Part shown: piece by piece, positions 46,180 to 55,128 of the stretch | Position numbering within the stretch: position 1 is the first letter of the stretch | Layout: every line of letters begins with the position of its first letter | From: Arthrobacter citreus | GTDB taxonomy: Bacteria; Bacillota; Bacilli; Bacillales; Bacillaceae_G | Length of the DNA stretch: 64,000 bases | NCBI GenBank assembly: GCA_013200995.1 | Contig: CP053688.1 | Coordinates: forward strand, 4,340,001-4,404,000 | Direction of reading: 5' to 3' | Program-made: the position numbers and the translations under genes | Notes under the pieces: model-generated | What the model saw: the letters and a program-made list of their open reading frames with translations, nothing else | The model's database searches: none | Told to the model about the DNA's origin: nothing

Positions 46180-48627
46180 ATGAAAGAACAATTTAAGTCT
46201 GTTCGAAAGGTCTTATCTACAACTGTGTTAGCTGCTATCGTAGCAACTTCAGTGACACCCGCATACGCAGATTCATCTTATACAACCTATGCAAATGCAT
46301 TAAGAGCAACAAATAATTTTGTTAAAGCTGGACTACCTAAGAAAACAACCGATGAAAAAAGGATTGCATCATTAGAGAGTAAAGCTAAAAAAGAAGTAGC
46401 AAAATTAACGAGTAAATATAAAACAAAGAAAAGCCTATTTACTAACCAAATTACGAGTCAGCACAAAAAAGTGGTTTCTTATGAGGCGATAGAAGATAAA
46501 GCAGAAAAAAATGCAAATGATGCAATCAAAGAATTTCAATCATTCGGGGGTAAGGTCACAGTAAAAACAACAAGTAGTGAAGTGACTGCTCATTATAATG
46601 TTGCATCGAAAGTAGTTAATAACTTAAAATATTCAGATGTTAAATCAACTTTAATCTCAAAGCTAAATAGCATTAAGTCGGGCATTACAAAGAAAATTGC
46701 TGGATTACAAGTTGCAAGTGTAAGTAGTTTAAATAATATTACTGTAAACGGTGGGCAGAAGGTAACTCTCCCTAAAACGGTAGGTGTAACACTTTTGAAT
46801 GGCTCTAAAATAACTAAATCAGTTCAATGGAATCAAACCGATTTTAGCAAGGCGGGGACATATACTGTTTATGGTACTGTAGCGGATACAACTAAGAAAG
46901 CAAGAATTAAAGTTGTTGTCATGGGGCCTGTCACAATTTCAAATTCTGAAGACTACGTGCAATTTCAAGACTTCAAATTCTCTAATAACTATAATGTCGG
47001 ATATTTTGCTTATAATGTTGGATTCAAATTAGACGAAAAAGATTTACCTTCTAGTTCGATTAAAGAAATTAAAATTACACTACTTGATCAAAATGGAAAG
47101 TCAATTGCAACTAAAACAGCTAAAGGTAATCAGATTGCACATTTAAAAGCAGATGGCAAAACGGTAAGTACTGAATTTGTTCAAAAAGATAATAATGTAA
47201 CAGATGATTCATGGACAAGCTCGGCTTATGACTTCTCAACGCCATCAAAAGCGGTGATTCAAATCACTGATAATAATCAAAATATTTATACGATTGAAAA
47301 CAGAAATCCAATCGGAATTCCTGATAGCATTACGTTAGCAAGTCAAAATGGCACAAGATCTTTCACGGATATTCAAGCAGCAGTAGACGCAGCACAGGTT
47401 GGAAATCTGATTTATATTCCAAAAGGAACGTATGAACTAAATCATCAAATTAGAATTGAAAAATCACTAACTATAGTTGGTGCAGGTTCTTCAACAATCA
47501 TTAAAAAAGGTTCTACGCCTTGGACAAATGATACAACGAAAAAAGGAGCTGCATCGTTAATCACGATTCGCGCTGAAGACCAACCAGTTAAATTACAAAA
47601 CATTAAAGTAACTGGAGCAGAAAACATTAAAATGACCGCTATTTCAGGAACTGACTATGGAAGTGGTATTAACGTAGTAAGTTCATCGAATGTAACTTTA
47701 AATAATGTGACATCAACAAATAACGCAGCGGCTGGTTTAATTGTAAACAGCTCAAATGTAACAGCGAACAATTTTAATACGAGCGGAAATAGCTGGTATG
47801 GTGTAAATGTTGATCAAAGTGAAAGTGGCCCAGCAAGCTTTACTTTAACAGGCAATGGTGTGATTGGAGAAACTACTCAAATTATCTCAGATAAAACATC
47901 AAATGTAACAGTACAAGCAAATGGATACTCGCCTTACACGATTGATGGAACAACAGCTACAATGTGGAACAACAAAGCTCCAGAGAATTTCATTAACGTA
48001 ACACATTCTAATACAGTTTACTCAAATCTTGAAACAGCGGTAAACGCAGCAAAAGATGGAGATACAGTAAAGGTACCAGCAGGAACTTACAAATTGAATA
48101 GCCAGCTTAGAATTGAGAAAGCAATTACGATCATTGGAGCAGGAGAGTCTACGGTAATTACAAAAGGTACAGCACCATGGACAAATAATACAACAAAAAA
48201 AGGATATGCCTCATTAATTACCATTAATAGTGTTGTCAAAGATATAACATTAGAAAATCTAAAAATTACTGGTGCAGCAAATATTGCAATGGTAGGTACA
48301 GGAACTGATTATGGAAGTGGTATAAACGTAGTAAGTTCATCGAATGTAACTTTAAATAATGTCACGTTAACAAATAATGCTGCGGCCGGTTTAATTGTAA
48401 ATAGCTCGAATGTAAAAGCGAACAATTTAAACACTAGTGGAAACGGCTGGTACGGTGTAAACGTTGATAAGAAGGCTAGTGAAGAAGCAAGCTTTACTTT
48501 AACGGGTAACGGGATTATTAGTGAAAATGTTGAAATCTATTCTGAGTCACCAAGTATTGTTACTGTAAATGCTGAGGGATATACAGCTAATGTATTAACA
48601 GGTGGAGCAATGGTTTGGTCAAAATAA
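46180..48627 (+). CDS. Secreted Ig-like and beta-helix repeat protein
   Basis: An 815-residue exported protein. ATG 46180 is set by AGGAGGA at 46164-46170 and begins a signal peptide cut near TPAYA; the frame is open further upstream without a site. Residues ~31-180 are lysine-rich and helical; ~185-250 form a bacterial Ig-like group 4 domain (ITVNGGQKVTLP...AGTYTVYGTV). Residues ~387-605 and ~606-815 are two copies of one right-handed beta-helix module, each with AAVDAA/AAVNAA, IPKGTY/VPAGTY, GAG-x-ST and GSGINVVSSSNVTLNNV. It may bind or cut surface or plant polysaccharide. No sortase motif or SLH domain is seen; catalytic residues are not recognisable. Confidence 0.78.
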   Translation: MKEQFKSVRKVLSTTVLAAIVATSVTPAYADSSYTTYANALRATNNFVKAGLPKKTTDEKRIASLESKAKKEVAKLTSKYKTKKSLFTNQITSQHKKVVSYEAIEDKAEKNANDAIKEFQSFGGKVTVKTTSSEVTAHYNVASKVVNNLKYSDVKSTLISKLNSIKSGITKKIAGLQVASVSSLNNITVNGGQKVTLPKTVGVTLLNGSKITKSVQWNQTDFSKAGTYTVYGTVADTTKKARIKVVVMGPVTISNSEDYVQFQDFKFSNNYNVGYFAYNVGFKLDEKDLPSSSIKEIKITLLDQNGKSIATKTAKGNQIAHLKADGKTVSTEFVQKDNNVTDDSWTSSAYDFSTPSKAVIQITDNNQNIYTIENRNPIGIPDSITLASQNGTRSFTDIQAAVDAAQVGNLIYIPKGTYELNHQIRIEKSLTIVGAGSSTIIKKGSTPWTNDTTKKGAASLITIRAEDQPVKLQNIKVTGAENIKMTAISGTDYGSGINVVSSSNVTLNNVTSTNNAAAGLIVNSSNVTANNFNTSGNSWYGVNVDQSESGPASFTLTGNGVIGETTQIISDKTSNVTVQANGYSPYTIDGTTATMWNNKAPENFINVTHSNTVYSNLETAVNAAKDGDTVKVPAGTYKLNSQLRIEKAITIIGAGESTVITKGTAPWTNNTTKKGYASLITINSVVKDITLENLKITGAANIAMVGTGTDYGSGINVVSSSNVTLNNVTLTNNAAAGLIVNSSNVKANNLNTSGNGWYGVNVDKKASEEASFTLTGNGIISENVEIYSESPSIVTVNAEGYTANVLTGGAMVWSK

Positions 48628-48658
48628 TCTGAGTTTATTTTCTAAATAGTATTATCAA

Positions 48659-48698
48659 AACACCCTATCTTCTTTATGGAGATAGGGTGTTATCTTTT
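48659..48698 (+). terminator. Terminator after the beta-helix protein gene
   Basis: Arms AACACCCTATCT (48659-48670) and AGATAGGGTGTT (48680-48691), followed by T-rich sequence. Confidence 0.92.
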
Positions 48699-48762
48699 TT
48701 GATTAAAGTAAAGTAAGTTTTAAAACTAATTTTTAAAATTGAAAATAAAGAAATTATGTACT

Positions 48763-48801
48763 CTTAAACTAACTTTACGAATTATTTACAATCGTTTAAA
48801 A
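48763..48801 (+). promoter_or_regulatory. PhoP box array upstream of pstS (first copy)
   Basis: TTAAAC, TTTACG (48774), TTTACA (48785) and TTAAAA (48796) recur on an 11-bp spacing, matching the PhoP direct repeat TTHACA of Bacillus. It lies about 70 bases before the pstS start, so induction by phosphate starvation is expected. Confidence 0.8.
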
Positions 48802-48872
48802 CTAGGTTAATTATTCTTTTTTATAGTTAGAGATGTAGAAAATAATAACTTTCCTTAGGAGGACAAACAATA

Positions 48873-49769
48873 ATGAAACGTGGATTAAAATTAACATTTG
48901 CAGCAATGGTCGTTACAGGTATGCTAGCAGGATGTAATAATAAAGATGACAAGACTACTGGTAAAGCAAGCACAGATGATAAAAAAATTGAACTAACAGG
49001 TACAATTAGTGCTGCAGGATCAACAGCGTTACAACCACTAGCTGACGAAGCTGCTACAGAATTTATGTCTAAGTTCCCACAAGTGTCAGTTACAGTACAA
49101 GGTGGCGGTAGTGGAACTGGAGTAAACCAAGTATCTACTGGTGCTATTCAAATTGGTAACTCAGATGTACCAGCTGCTGAAAAATTAGAAGACAAATCAA
49201 AAGCAAGTGCTTTAGTAGAAACAAAAGTTGCTGGTGTTGGTTATTCAATGGTAACAAATAAAGATGTTGGTGTAGATTCACTTACACTTCAACAAATTGA
49301 AGATATTTTTGCTGGAAAAGTAACGAACTGGAAAGAAGTTGGCGGTAAAGACGAGAAAATCAACGTAATCAACCGTCCAGCATCATCTGGTACACGTGCA
49401 GCTTTTGAAAAGAAAGTTATGAAAGAAGTTAAAATTAACGATAGCGTTGGAACAGTTCAAGATTCAAACGGTGCAGTTGAACAAGCTGTAAACTCAACTC
49501 CTGGTGCGGTTTCTTACCTTGCTAACTCATATTTAATTGGCGATAAAAAGGATGCTTTAAAAACTGTTCAAATTGATGGGAAAGATTCTTCTACTGAAAA
49601 CATTACTTCAGGTGCTTACCCATTCTATTCATATGAATACATGATTACAAACGGCGATGCAAAATCTCCAGTTAAAGAATATATCGAATATATTAGTGGA
49701 GACGAGTTCTCAAATAAATTAGTTGAAATGGGCTATATCCCTGCTTCAGAAATGTCAGGTCTAGAATAA
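48873..49769 (+). CDS. pstS: Phosphate-binding lipoprotein PstS (first copy)
   Basis: Extracellular phosphate receptor of the PstSCAB importer, 298 residues. Lipobox GMLAGC puts the lipid-bearing Cys at 21. Phosphate-contact motifs are AAGSTALQPLADEAA, GGGSGTGVNQVSTGAIQIGNSD and NRPASSGTRAAFEK. AGGAGG precedes ATG 48873. It is nearly identical to the second pstS at 50820 outside a few residues, and a terminator separates it from the following gene, so it can be expressed alone in large amounts. Confidence 0.95.
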   Translation: MKRGLKLTFAAMVVTGMLAGCNNKDDKTTGKASTDDKKIELTGTISAAGSTALQPLADEAATEFMSKFPQVSVTVQGGGSGTGVNQVSTGAIQIGNSDVPAAEKLEDKSKASALVETKVAGVGYSMVTNKDVGVDSLTLQQIEDIFAGKVTNWKEVGGKDEKINVINRPASSGTRAAFEKKVMKEVKINDSVGTVQDSNGAVEQAVNSTPGAVSYLANSYLIGDKKDALKTVQIDGKDSSTENITSGAYPFYSYEYMITNGDAKSPVKEYIEYISGDEFSNKLVEMGYIPASEMSGLE

Positions 49770-49778
49770 TATTCAAAT

Positions 49779-49828
49779 TAAGCTGACTCGAAAAGGTTGC
49801 TATGCAACTTTTTGGGTTAGCTTTTTTA
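49779..49828 (+). terminator. Terminator after first pstS
   Basis: A long imperfect stem with outer arms AAGCT and AGCTT and inner GTTGC/GCAAC, followed by six T. Confidence 0.88.
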
Positions 49829-49950
49829 TTTTCCAGAAAAATTAAATTTTTTTAATGATTCTATTGAAAACTCTCTTATTTTCTAATAGTGTATGATTAA
49901 TATGGTGTTCTTAATTGTGTACGAAATTGAAAGGAAGGAGAGGAATAGAG

Positions 49951-50580
49951 TTGATTGATTCTGTAACTTTAAAAAAGAAAAAACTAATAATAGTAATAGC
50001 TTCCATTTTTATAGTGATGGTATTCTCAGCTTGCGACAAAAATGATTCTTTAGAGGCTGTAACGTCAGAACAGGTTTCAAGTGAAAAGATAAGTAATTTG
50101 ATGAAAAAGGAATCAAAAGAACTGCTGATGAAAAATTCTTCTGAATTCGCTTCAAATAGCAAAAATTTTCAAATTGAAGCTGAAACGTATCAGTCAGCCA
50201 AGGGAAGATTAGAGTTAGATATTCGAGTTTCAAAACCAAAAACATACATGAAGAATGTTATCATTTCAGGGATTCTAACAAAGAATGCTTTTGATTTTTT
50301 GTACACTCCTGATTTGTTGATTACGAATATTTTAATAAAGGATTCTTTTTCTAATAAAGAAGTTTCAAAACAATACACGATTTCTCCTTCTATTAAATCA
50401 CCTGGTGGTATTTCTACAGGTAGAAGTTTTAACTTGTTCCCTGAAGCGACTTTTGAAAATGCTAGTAAGAAATTACATGTTGTTTATATGAAAGTAAGCT
50501 GGGTTGATCAAAAGGATAGAAACCACACTGAATACATATGGAAAAAGATCGTAATAAAGCATCCAGAGGATTTTTCCTAA
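49951..50580 (+). CDS. Putative lipoprotein of unknown function
   Basis: A 209-residue protein anchored at the outer face of the membrane: four lysines, a hydrophobic stretch, then lipobox VFSAC with Cys at 28. TTG 49951 is chosen because GGAAGGAGAGG ends seven bases before it; GTG 49915 is in frame without a site. The mature part is beta-rich with no motif I recognise (KNFQIEAETYQSAKGRLELD, FNLFPEATFENASKKLH). It stands between two pstS copies with its own terminator but without a PhoP-type repeat that I can see, so a link to phosphate uptake is only positional. Confidence 0.7.
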   Translation: MIDSVTLKKKKLIIVIASIFIVMVFSACDKNDSLEAVTSEQVSSEKISNLMKKESKELLMKNSSEFASNSKNFQIEAETYQSAKGRLELDIRVSKPKTYMKNVIISGILTKNAFDFLYTPDLLITNILIKDSFSNKEVSKQYTISPSIKSPGGISTGRSFNLFPEATFENASKKLHVVYMKVSWVDQKDRNHTEYIWKKIVIKHPEDFS

Positions 50581-50602
50581 TTTCTAAATATAGACATATC
50601 GA

Positions 50603-50641
50603 GAAAACTACTTAAATAGATAAAGTAGTTTTCTTTTTTTA
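50603..50641 (+). terminator. Terminator after the lipoprotein gene
   Basis: Arms GAAAACTACTT (50603-50613) and AAGTAGTTTTC (50622-50632), followed by seven T. Confidence 0.92.
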
Positions 50642-50688
50642 TTTTGCTATCCCCTAAAATCAACTAAATATACACCCTCTTAAAAAGA

Positions 50689-50727
50689 TTTACAATTTCT
50701 TTACGATTGATTAAAACTTGCTTAACC
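50689..50727 (+). promoter_or_regulatory. PhoP box array upstream of pstS (second copy)
   Basis: TTTACA (50689), TTTACG (50700), TTAAAA (50711) and TTAACC (50722) are spaced exactly 11 bp apart, a clean set of four PhoP half sites ahead of the pstS-pstC-pstA unit. Confidence 0.87.
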
Positions 50728-50819
50728 TTAAAACTTTAAAGTAGAGATTGTAAGAGATAACAAACAAAAACAAAAACAAATTTAAAAATAAAAACAAACA
50801 TTTTAGGGGGATTATTCAA

Positions 50820-51713
50820 ATGAAACGTGGATTTAAATTAACTTTCGCTGCAATGGCTATTACTGGTATGTTAGCAGGATGTTCAAATAAAGATGACAAG
50901 ACTACTGGTAAGGCAACAGATGATAAAAAAGTAGAATTAACTGGAACAATTGGTGCTGCGGGATCAACAGCGTTACAACCACTAGCTGACGAAGCGGCTA
51001 CAGAATTTATGACAAAGTTCCCACAAGTATCAGTTACAGTTCAAGGTGGCGGTAGTGGAACTGGTGTAAACCAAGTATCTACGGGTGCTATTCAAATTGG
51101 TAACTCAGATGTACCAGCTGCTGAAAAATTAGAAGATAAAACATTAGCAAGTTCATTAGTAGAGGCTAAAGTTGCTGGTGTTGGTTATTCAATGGTAACG
51201 AATAAAGATGTTGGTGTAGATTCACTTACACTTCAACAAATTGAAGATATTTTCGCTGGTAAAGTAACGAACTGGAAAGAAGTTGGCGGTAAAGATGAGA
51301 AAATTAACGTAATTAACCGTCCAGCATCATCTGGTACTCGTGCAGCTTTTGAAAAGAAAATTATGAAAGACGTTAAAATTAACGATAGCGTAGGAACAGT
51401 TCAAGATTCAAATGGTGCGGTAGAACAAGCTGTTAACTCTACTCCTGGTGCGATTTCTTATCTTGCTAACTCATATTTAATTGGCGATAAAAAAGATGCA
51501 TTAAAAACAGTTAAAATTGACGGAAAAGAATCTTCTACAGACAATATCGTTGCAGGTGATTACCCATTCTATTCTTATGAGTACATGATTACAAAAGGCG
51601 ATGCAAAATCTCCTGTAAAAGAATATATCGAATTTATTAGTGGAGACGAGTTTGCTAATAAATTAGTTGAGATGGGCTATATCCCAGCTTCAAAAATGGC
51701 AGGTCTAGAATAA
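50820..51713 (+). CDS. pstS: Phosphate-binding lipoprotein PstS (second copy)
   Basis: A 297-residue phosphate receptor with lipobox GMLAGC and the same binding motifs as the copy at 48873. The two proteins differ at roughly 30 positions by eye, mostly conservative, and the DNA keeps many identical silent sites, so the duplication is recent or maintained by conversion. TAGGGGG precedes ATG 50820. It leads the transport operon with pstC and pstA. Confidence 0.95.
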   Translation: MKRGFKLTFAAMAITGMLAGCSNKDDKTTGKATDDKKVELTGTIGAAGSTALQPLADEAATEFMTKFPQVSVTVQGGGSGTGVNQVSTGAIQIGNSDVPAAEKLEDKTLASSLVEAKVAGVGYSMVTNKDVGVDSLTLQQIEDIFAGKVTNWKEVGGKDEKINVINRPASSGTRAAFEKKIMKDVKINDSVGTVQDSNGAVEQAVNSTPGAISYLANSYLIGDKKDALKTVKIDGKESSTDNIVAGDYPFYSYEYMITKGDAKSPVKEYIEFISGDEFANKLVEMGYIPASKMAGLE

Positions 51714-51727
51714 AAAATAAAAAAAAG

Positions 51728-51753
51728 AGAGTTGGTTTTTATACCAACTCTTT
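51728..51753 (+). terminator. Hairpin between pstS and pstC (attenuator-like)
   Basis: Arms AGAGTTGGT (51728-51736) and ACCAACTCT (51743-51751) with only three T after it. A weak terminator or 3' stabiliser here would let pstS be made in excess over the permeases. Confidence 0.65.
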
Positions 51754-51787
51754 AAACTAATTTATTAATGGATGATAGGGGTTTATC

Positions 51788-52684
51788 ATGAATTTCAAAA
51801 AAAGAAACTTTTTTCTAATTGAATACCTTGGAAGAACTCTTGTAACTTTATGTGGTTTCTTAATGGTTGCGATTACAATATCAATAATAGGTTTTATTGT
51901 TAGTAAGGGAATTCAATCGTTTACAGTAAATCATTTATCGTTAAGTGATATATTATTTTCAAAAAATTGGAGCCCAAATAATGCAGAACATCCGACATAT
52001 GGTGCACTAATTTTTATTGTTGGATCGATTCTAGTATCTATTGGTGCTGTCATTATTGCTGCACCAGTTGCAATTGCATTAGCGGTTTTTATGAACTTTA
52101 TCTCACCTAAATTTGGTCAAAAAGTATTAATCCCAGTTTTGGAGATTCTAGTAGGTATTCCTTCAGTAGTTTATGGATTTCTTGGCGTAACAATCTTAGT
52201 TCCACTTCTTAGAAATTTGGTAGGTGGAGTAGGTTTTAGTTTAATTGCCGGGATTATTGTTCTAAGTGTTATGATTTTACCTACAATAGCAAGTATAGCT
52301 TCTGATGCTGTGAGAGCTGTTCCTGGAACGTATTTAGAAGCATCATATGGACTTGGCTCTACAAGATGGCAAGCAATTAAATTAGCAATCATCCCTGCTG
52401 CAAAAACAAATATTTTAACAGCAATCGTTTTAGGTCTAGCACGAGCTTTTGGTGAAGCATTAGCAGTACAGATGGTAATTGGAAATACGGTGAAATTCCC
52501 GAATGGTATTTTTGATCCGACAGCAACATTAACAGGAATTTTAACAATGGATATGGCGAATACATTAAATGGTACAGCATGGAATAATACGTTATGGACT
52601 TTGGCAATGATTTTACTACTAATTTCATTCCTCTTTATTCTATTCATTCGTTTAATTGGGAGAAAAGGAGGATATGAGTCATGA
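51788..52684 (+). CDS. pstC: Phosphate ABC transporter permease PstC
   Basis: A 298-residue inner-membrane permease with six spans. It has the PstC signature PVLEILVGIPSVVYGF, and the EAA loop EASYGLGSTRWQAIKLAIIP that contacts the ATPase, followed by ARAFGEALAVQMVIGN. It pairs with PstA to form the phosphate channel. Its end overlaps the pstA start by four bases (ATGA). Confidence 0.95.
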   Translation: MNFKKRNFFLIEYLGRTLVTLCGFLMVAITISIIGFIVSKGIQSFTVNHLSLSDILFSKNWSPNNAEHPTYGALIFIVGSILVSIGAVIIAAPVAIALAVFMNFISPKFGQKVLIPVLEILVGIPSVVYGFLGVTILVPLLRNLVGGVGFSLIAGIIVLSVMILPTIASIASDAVRAVPGTYLEASYGLGSTRWQAIKLAIIPAAKTNILTAIVLGLARAFGEALAVQMVIGNTVKFPNGIFDPTATLTGILTMDMANTLNGTAWNNTLWTLAMILLLISFLFILFIRLIGRKGGYES

Positions 52685-53568
52685 TCGCAAGAAAAATGGA
52701 TAAAATTTGGACTGGAGTTCTTTACGGAATAGCTGGTTTAGTTGTAGTTTTATTATTATTTTTGTTAAGTGAAATTATCTATAAAGGCTGGGGATTCTGG
52801 GATTTCAATTTCTTGTTTGGAAAACCTAGTAATACACAAGCAGGTGGAGGAATCGGACCACAACTTTTTAACTCTTTTTATATCCTAGTTTTAACATTAA
52901 TTATTTCAGTTCCGATTGGTGTAGGTGCTGGAATTTATATGGCAGAATACGCAAAACCAGGTCGTTTTTTAGGATTTTTAAGATTATGTATTGAAACATT
53001 AGCTTCTTTACCATCAATCGTAGTAGGATTATTCGGATTATTAGTATTTGTTACGCTAACTGGATGGGGATATACATTAATTGGCGGAGCTTTAGCAATC
53101 TCAATTTTAAATCTACCAGGTTTAACAAGGGTAAGTGAAACAGCGTTATTAAATGTTCCGAAAAGTAGTAAAGAAGGTAGTCTTGGATTAGGTGCTACAA
53201 AATGGCAAACAATTGTTAAAATCAGTATTCCATCAGCATTTCCACAATTAATTACAGGTATCATTTTAGCGGCAGGAAGAATATTTGGTGAAGCAGCGGC
53301 ATTAATTTATACAGCTGGATTAACAACACCAATTTTAAATAATGCTGCTCCATTAGATACACCGATGAATCCGTTTAATATTTTTAGACCAGCAGAAACA
53401 TTAACAGTTCACATTTGGAAGTTAAATTCAGAAGGTATTGTTCCAGATGCACAATCAATCGCAACAAAATCTGCTGCTGTTCTTATAGTCATGATTCTTC
53501 TATTTAATTTATTTGCTCGAGTGTTTGCAAAGTTTTTAAATAGACGTTTTACAGGGGCAAAAAGATAA
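52681..53568 (+). CDS. pstA: Phosphate ABC transporter permease PstA
   Basis: A 295-residue permease with six spans; ETLASLPSIVVGLFG and the EAA loop EGSLGLGATKWQTIVKISIP are clear, followed by GRIFGEAAALIYTAG. Translation is coupled to pstC. The unit is closed by a terminator right after this gene: the ATPase gene pstB, which normally follows, is not in the window and must lie elsewhere. Confidence 0.95.
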   Translation: MIARKMDKIWTGVLYGIAGLVVVLLLFLLSEIIYKGWGFWDFNFLFGKPSNTQAGGGIGPQLFNSFYILVLTLIISVPIGVGAGIYMAEYAKPGRFLGFLRLCIETLASLPSIVVGLFGLLVFVTLTGWGYTLIGGALAISILNLPGLTRVSETALLNVPKSSKEGSLGLGATKWQTIVKISIPSAFPQLITGIILAAGRIFGEAAALIYTAGLTTPILNNAAPLDTPMNPFNIFRPAETLTVHIWKLNSEGIVPDAQSIATKSAAVLIVMILLFNLFARVFAKFLNRRFTGAKR

Positions 53569-53580
53569 TGAAAAGTTTTA

Positions 53581-53614
53581 AGATCTCTATGGAAGATTCC
53601 ATAGAGGTCTTTTT
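53581..53614 (+). terminator. Terminator after pstA
   Basis: Arms AGATCTCTATGGA (53581-53593) and TCCATAGAGGTCT (53598-53610) with one G-U pair, then T run. Confidence 0.9.
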
Positions 53615-53783
53615 GCATATTTCTATTTTTAGGTAAAAGTGCAAGCTACTCCTCTGTCTTTACTAATAGGTAAATGAACTAATGAATTTTACATAAAAAA
53701 TTATCATACATGGACATGCATACAAACATTTAAAGCTTGTCTCTATATAATATAGAAGTTTATAAGAGAGTGAAGTGAACATT

Positions 53784-54284
53784 ATGCCTCCAAAGCCAAA
53801 AAGACCAATCGATTCCAATGATTCAAATGAGGAGAATATTAATATTGCCTCAGCCTTTAGAGCTGTAAGTAGTACAAGTCTAAGGGTGCCTGAAGATACT
53901 TTTGTGAAAGTAAACTATCAAAAAAAACAATTTGATTTAGCAGTTGAATATAATCCGTTAACCTCAACGTTTAGACCAAGAAATAATGGGGTTTATTTAG
54001 TTTCCGCAACAATTAGCTTTTTCCCTAATAATAACGATGTTAATTATAGAGTAAGGATCGAACTTCGTGTGAACGGAAAACCTGCAATCGCTCTTGATAA
54101 TGATTTCTTCGGTCCAATACTATTCGGAAATACTGTAAATGTCTCATCAATTTTGAAACTAACTGCGAGGGATAAGGTGGAGGTTTTTGCTCAAAGTAGC
54201 ACATCTGGAAGTATCGAAGCAAATGTCGATGGTGAAGTTAGCACTCATTTTGAAGCTGCGAGATTTCCATCTCCAACATCATAA
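53784..54284 (+). CDS. C1q/TNF-like jelly-roll protein (BclA C-terminal type)
   Basis: A 166-residue protein with a short proline-rich start (MPPKPKRPIDSNDSNE) and a beta-sandwich domain: FRPRNNGVYLVSATISFF, RVRIELRVNG, ILKLTARDKVEVFAQ. This matches the C1q-like trimeric domain found at the C-terminus of exosporium filament proteins, here without any collagen-like GXX repeat. GTG 53775 (after AGAGAG) is an alternative start. A spore-surface role is an inference; no signal peptide is present, which is usual for spore coat proteins. TATAAT occurs at 53746-53751. Confidence 0.65.
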   Translation: MPPKPKRPIDSNDSNEENINIASAFRAVSSTSLRVPEDTFVKVNYQKKQFDLAVEYNPLTSTFRPRNNGVYLVSATISFFPNNNDVNYRVRIELRVNGKPAIALDNDFFGPILFGNTVNVSSILKLTARDKVEVFAQSSTSGSIEANVDGEVSTHFEAARFPSPTS

Positions 54285-54285
54285 G

Positions 54286-54424
54286 TATCTTTTTAATTAG
54301 AGTCGATGATGCATTTAGTTTAGCTTATACCCCGACTAATCTAACTGATTGGTCAGACATTACACCAATTACTGTTCAAGTAGCATTAGATTGAATAGCT
54401 GTTAAAATTAGTCCAATTCCTTAG
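54286..54424 (+). pseudogene. Fragment of a tail-fibre/exosporium-type protein
   Basis: A frame without a start reads RVDDAFSLAYTPTNLTDWSD then ITPITVQVALD, a TGA at 54392, and IAVKISPIP to a stop. The ...ALD-[R]-IA ending is common in phage-tail-like and spore-surface proteins of bacilli; the TGA falls where CGA (Arg) is expected, so one C-to-T change is likely. It follows the jelly-roll gene directly. Confidence 0.4.
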
Positions 54425-54451
54425 TTGTTAAATAGGATTGGTTATTTCGTA

Positions 54452-54480
54452 GGTTCGCAGAGATTGCGGGCCTTTTTGTT
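54452..54480 (+). terminator. Terminator upstream of the small secreted protein locus
   Basis: Arms GGTTCGCA (54452-54459) and TGCGGGCC (54465-54472) with two G-U pairs, then five T. Confidence 0.75.
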
Positions 54481-54595
54481 TTGGACAAATCGTTTTTACA
54501 CAAAAATATCATAAAATTATTCATTTATGGAAAAAAATTCATGTTATTGTAGGTGTGTAAAGTTATTTTTAAATAGTATACAAGGAGGAGTTCTT

Positions 54596-55097
54596 ATGAA
54601 AAAGGTATTAGTAGTAATGTTATCTTTTGTATTACTTTTTTGTTCGTTAGGAACAATTACTTCAAAAGCCGAAGTAATTGCAAGTCAGAATGAAGAAGTG
54701 GTTATTACACCTGAAGAAGCTGAACTCACATCAGAAGCGCAGTTAAAAGAATTAAAAAGTCAACCAATTTTAGTTAAAGATAATAGAGGAATTAAATCCA
54801 AAGCCGTTATAAAAGTTGCTCAATTAATGCGTGCCGGTGGAGATGAGGTAATTGATATGGCACGTGCTTTTAATATTATCGATTCTAAAGTAGCAAAAAC
54901 TATGAAATCTCATAGTGGAAAAATTGCTCAATTTTTAGATAAGCATTAGTAATGCAGGCGATGATGCCGCCAATATGGCAAGAACTCGATTACCAATTTA
55001 TTTAACTACGAATACAAATATGAGCAAAGGCACGGCTGAAACAATTGCTATTACTATTAAATGGGCAATAAAAGGGGCGGACTGGTTATTTTTATAA
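54596..55097 (+). pseudogene. Small secreted protein, frameshifted near 54944
   Basis: The first frame (54596-54949) gives 117 residues: signal peptide MKKVLVVMLSF... cut near TSKAE, then IVLVKDN-like and VIKVAQLMRAGGDEVIDMAR, ending QFLDKH and TAG. The next frame is open immediately and reads SNAGDDAANMARTRLPIYLT and KGTAETIAITIKWAIKGADW to a stop at 55097. Removing one base at AAGCATTAGT restores DKISNAGDD, so a one-base insertion is the simple reading. AAGGAGGAG precedes ATG 54596. The repaired protein (~166 residues) has GDEVIDMAR and GDDAANMAR echoes. Family unknown; a sequencing error or programmed shift is possible. Confidence 0.6.
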
Positions 55098-55128
55098 AAA
55101 TAATAATTAATTGAAGGGGAGTAAGTTT

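Noticed and set aside
52171..52647. 158-residue minus-strand ORF inside pstC
   Set aside because: Shadow of a well-supported permease gene.
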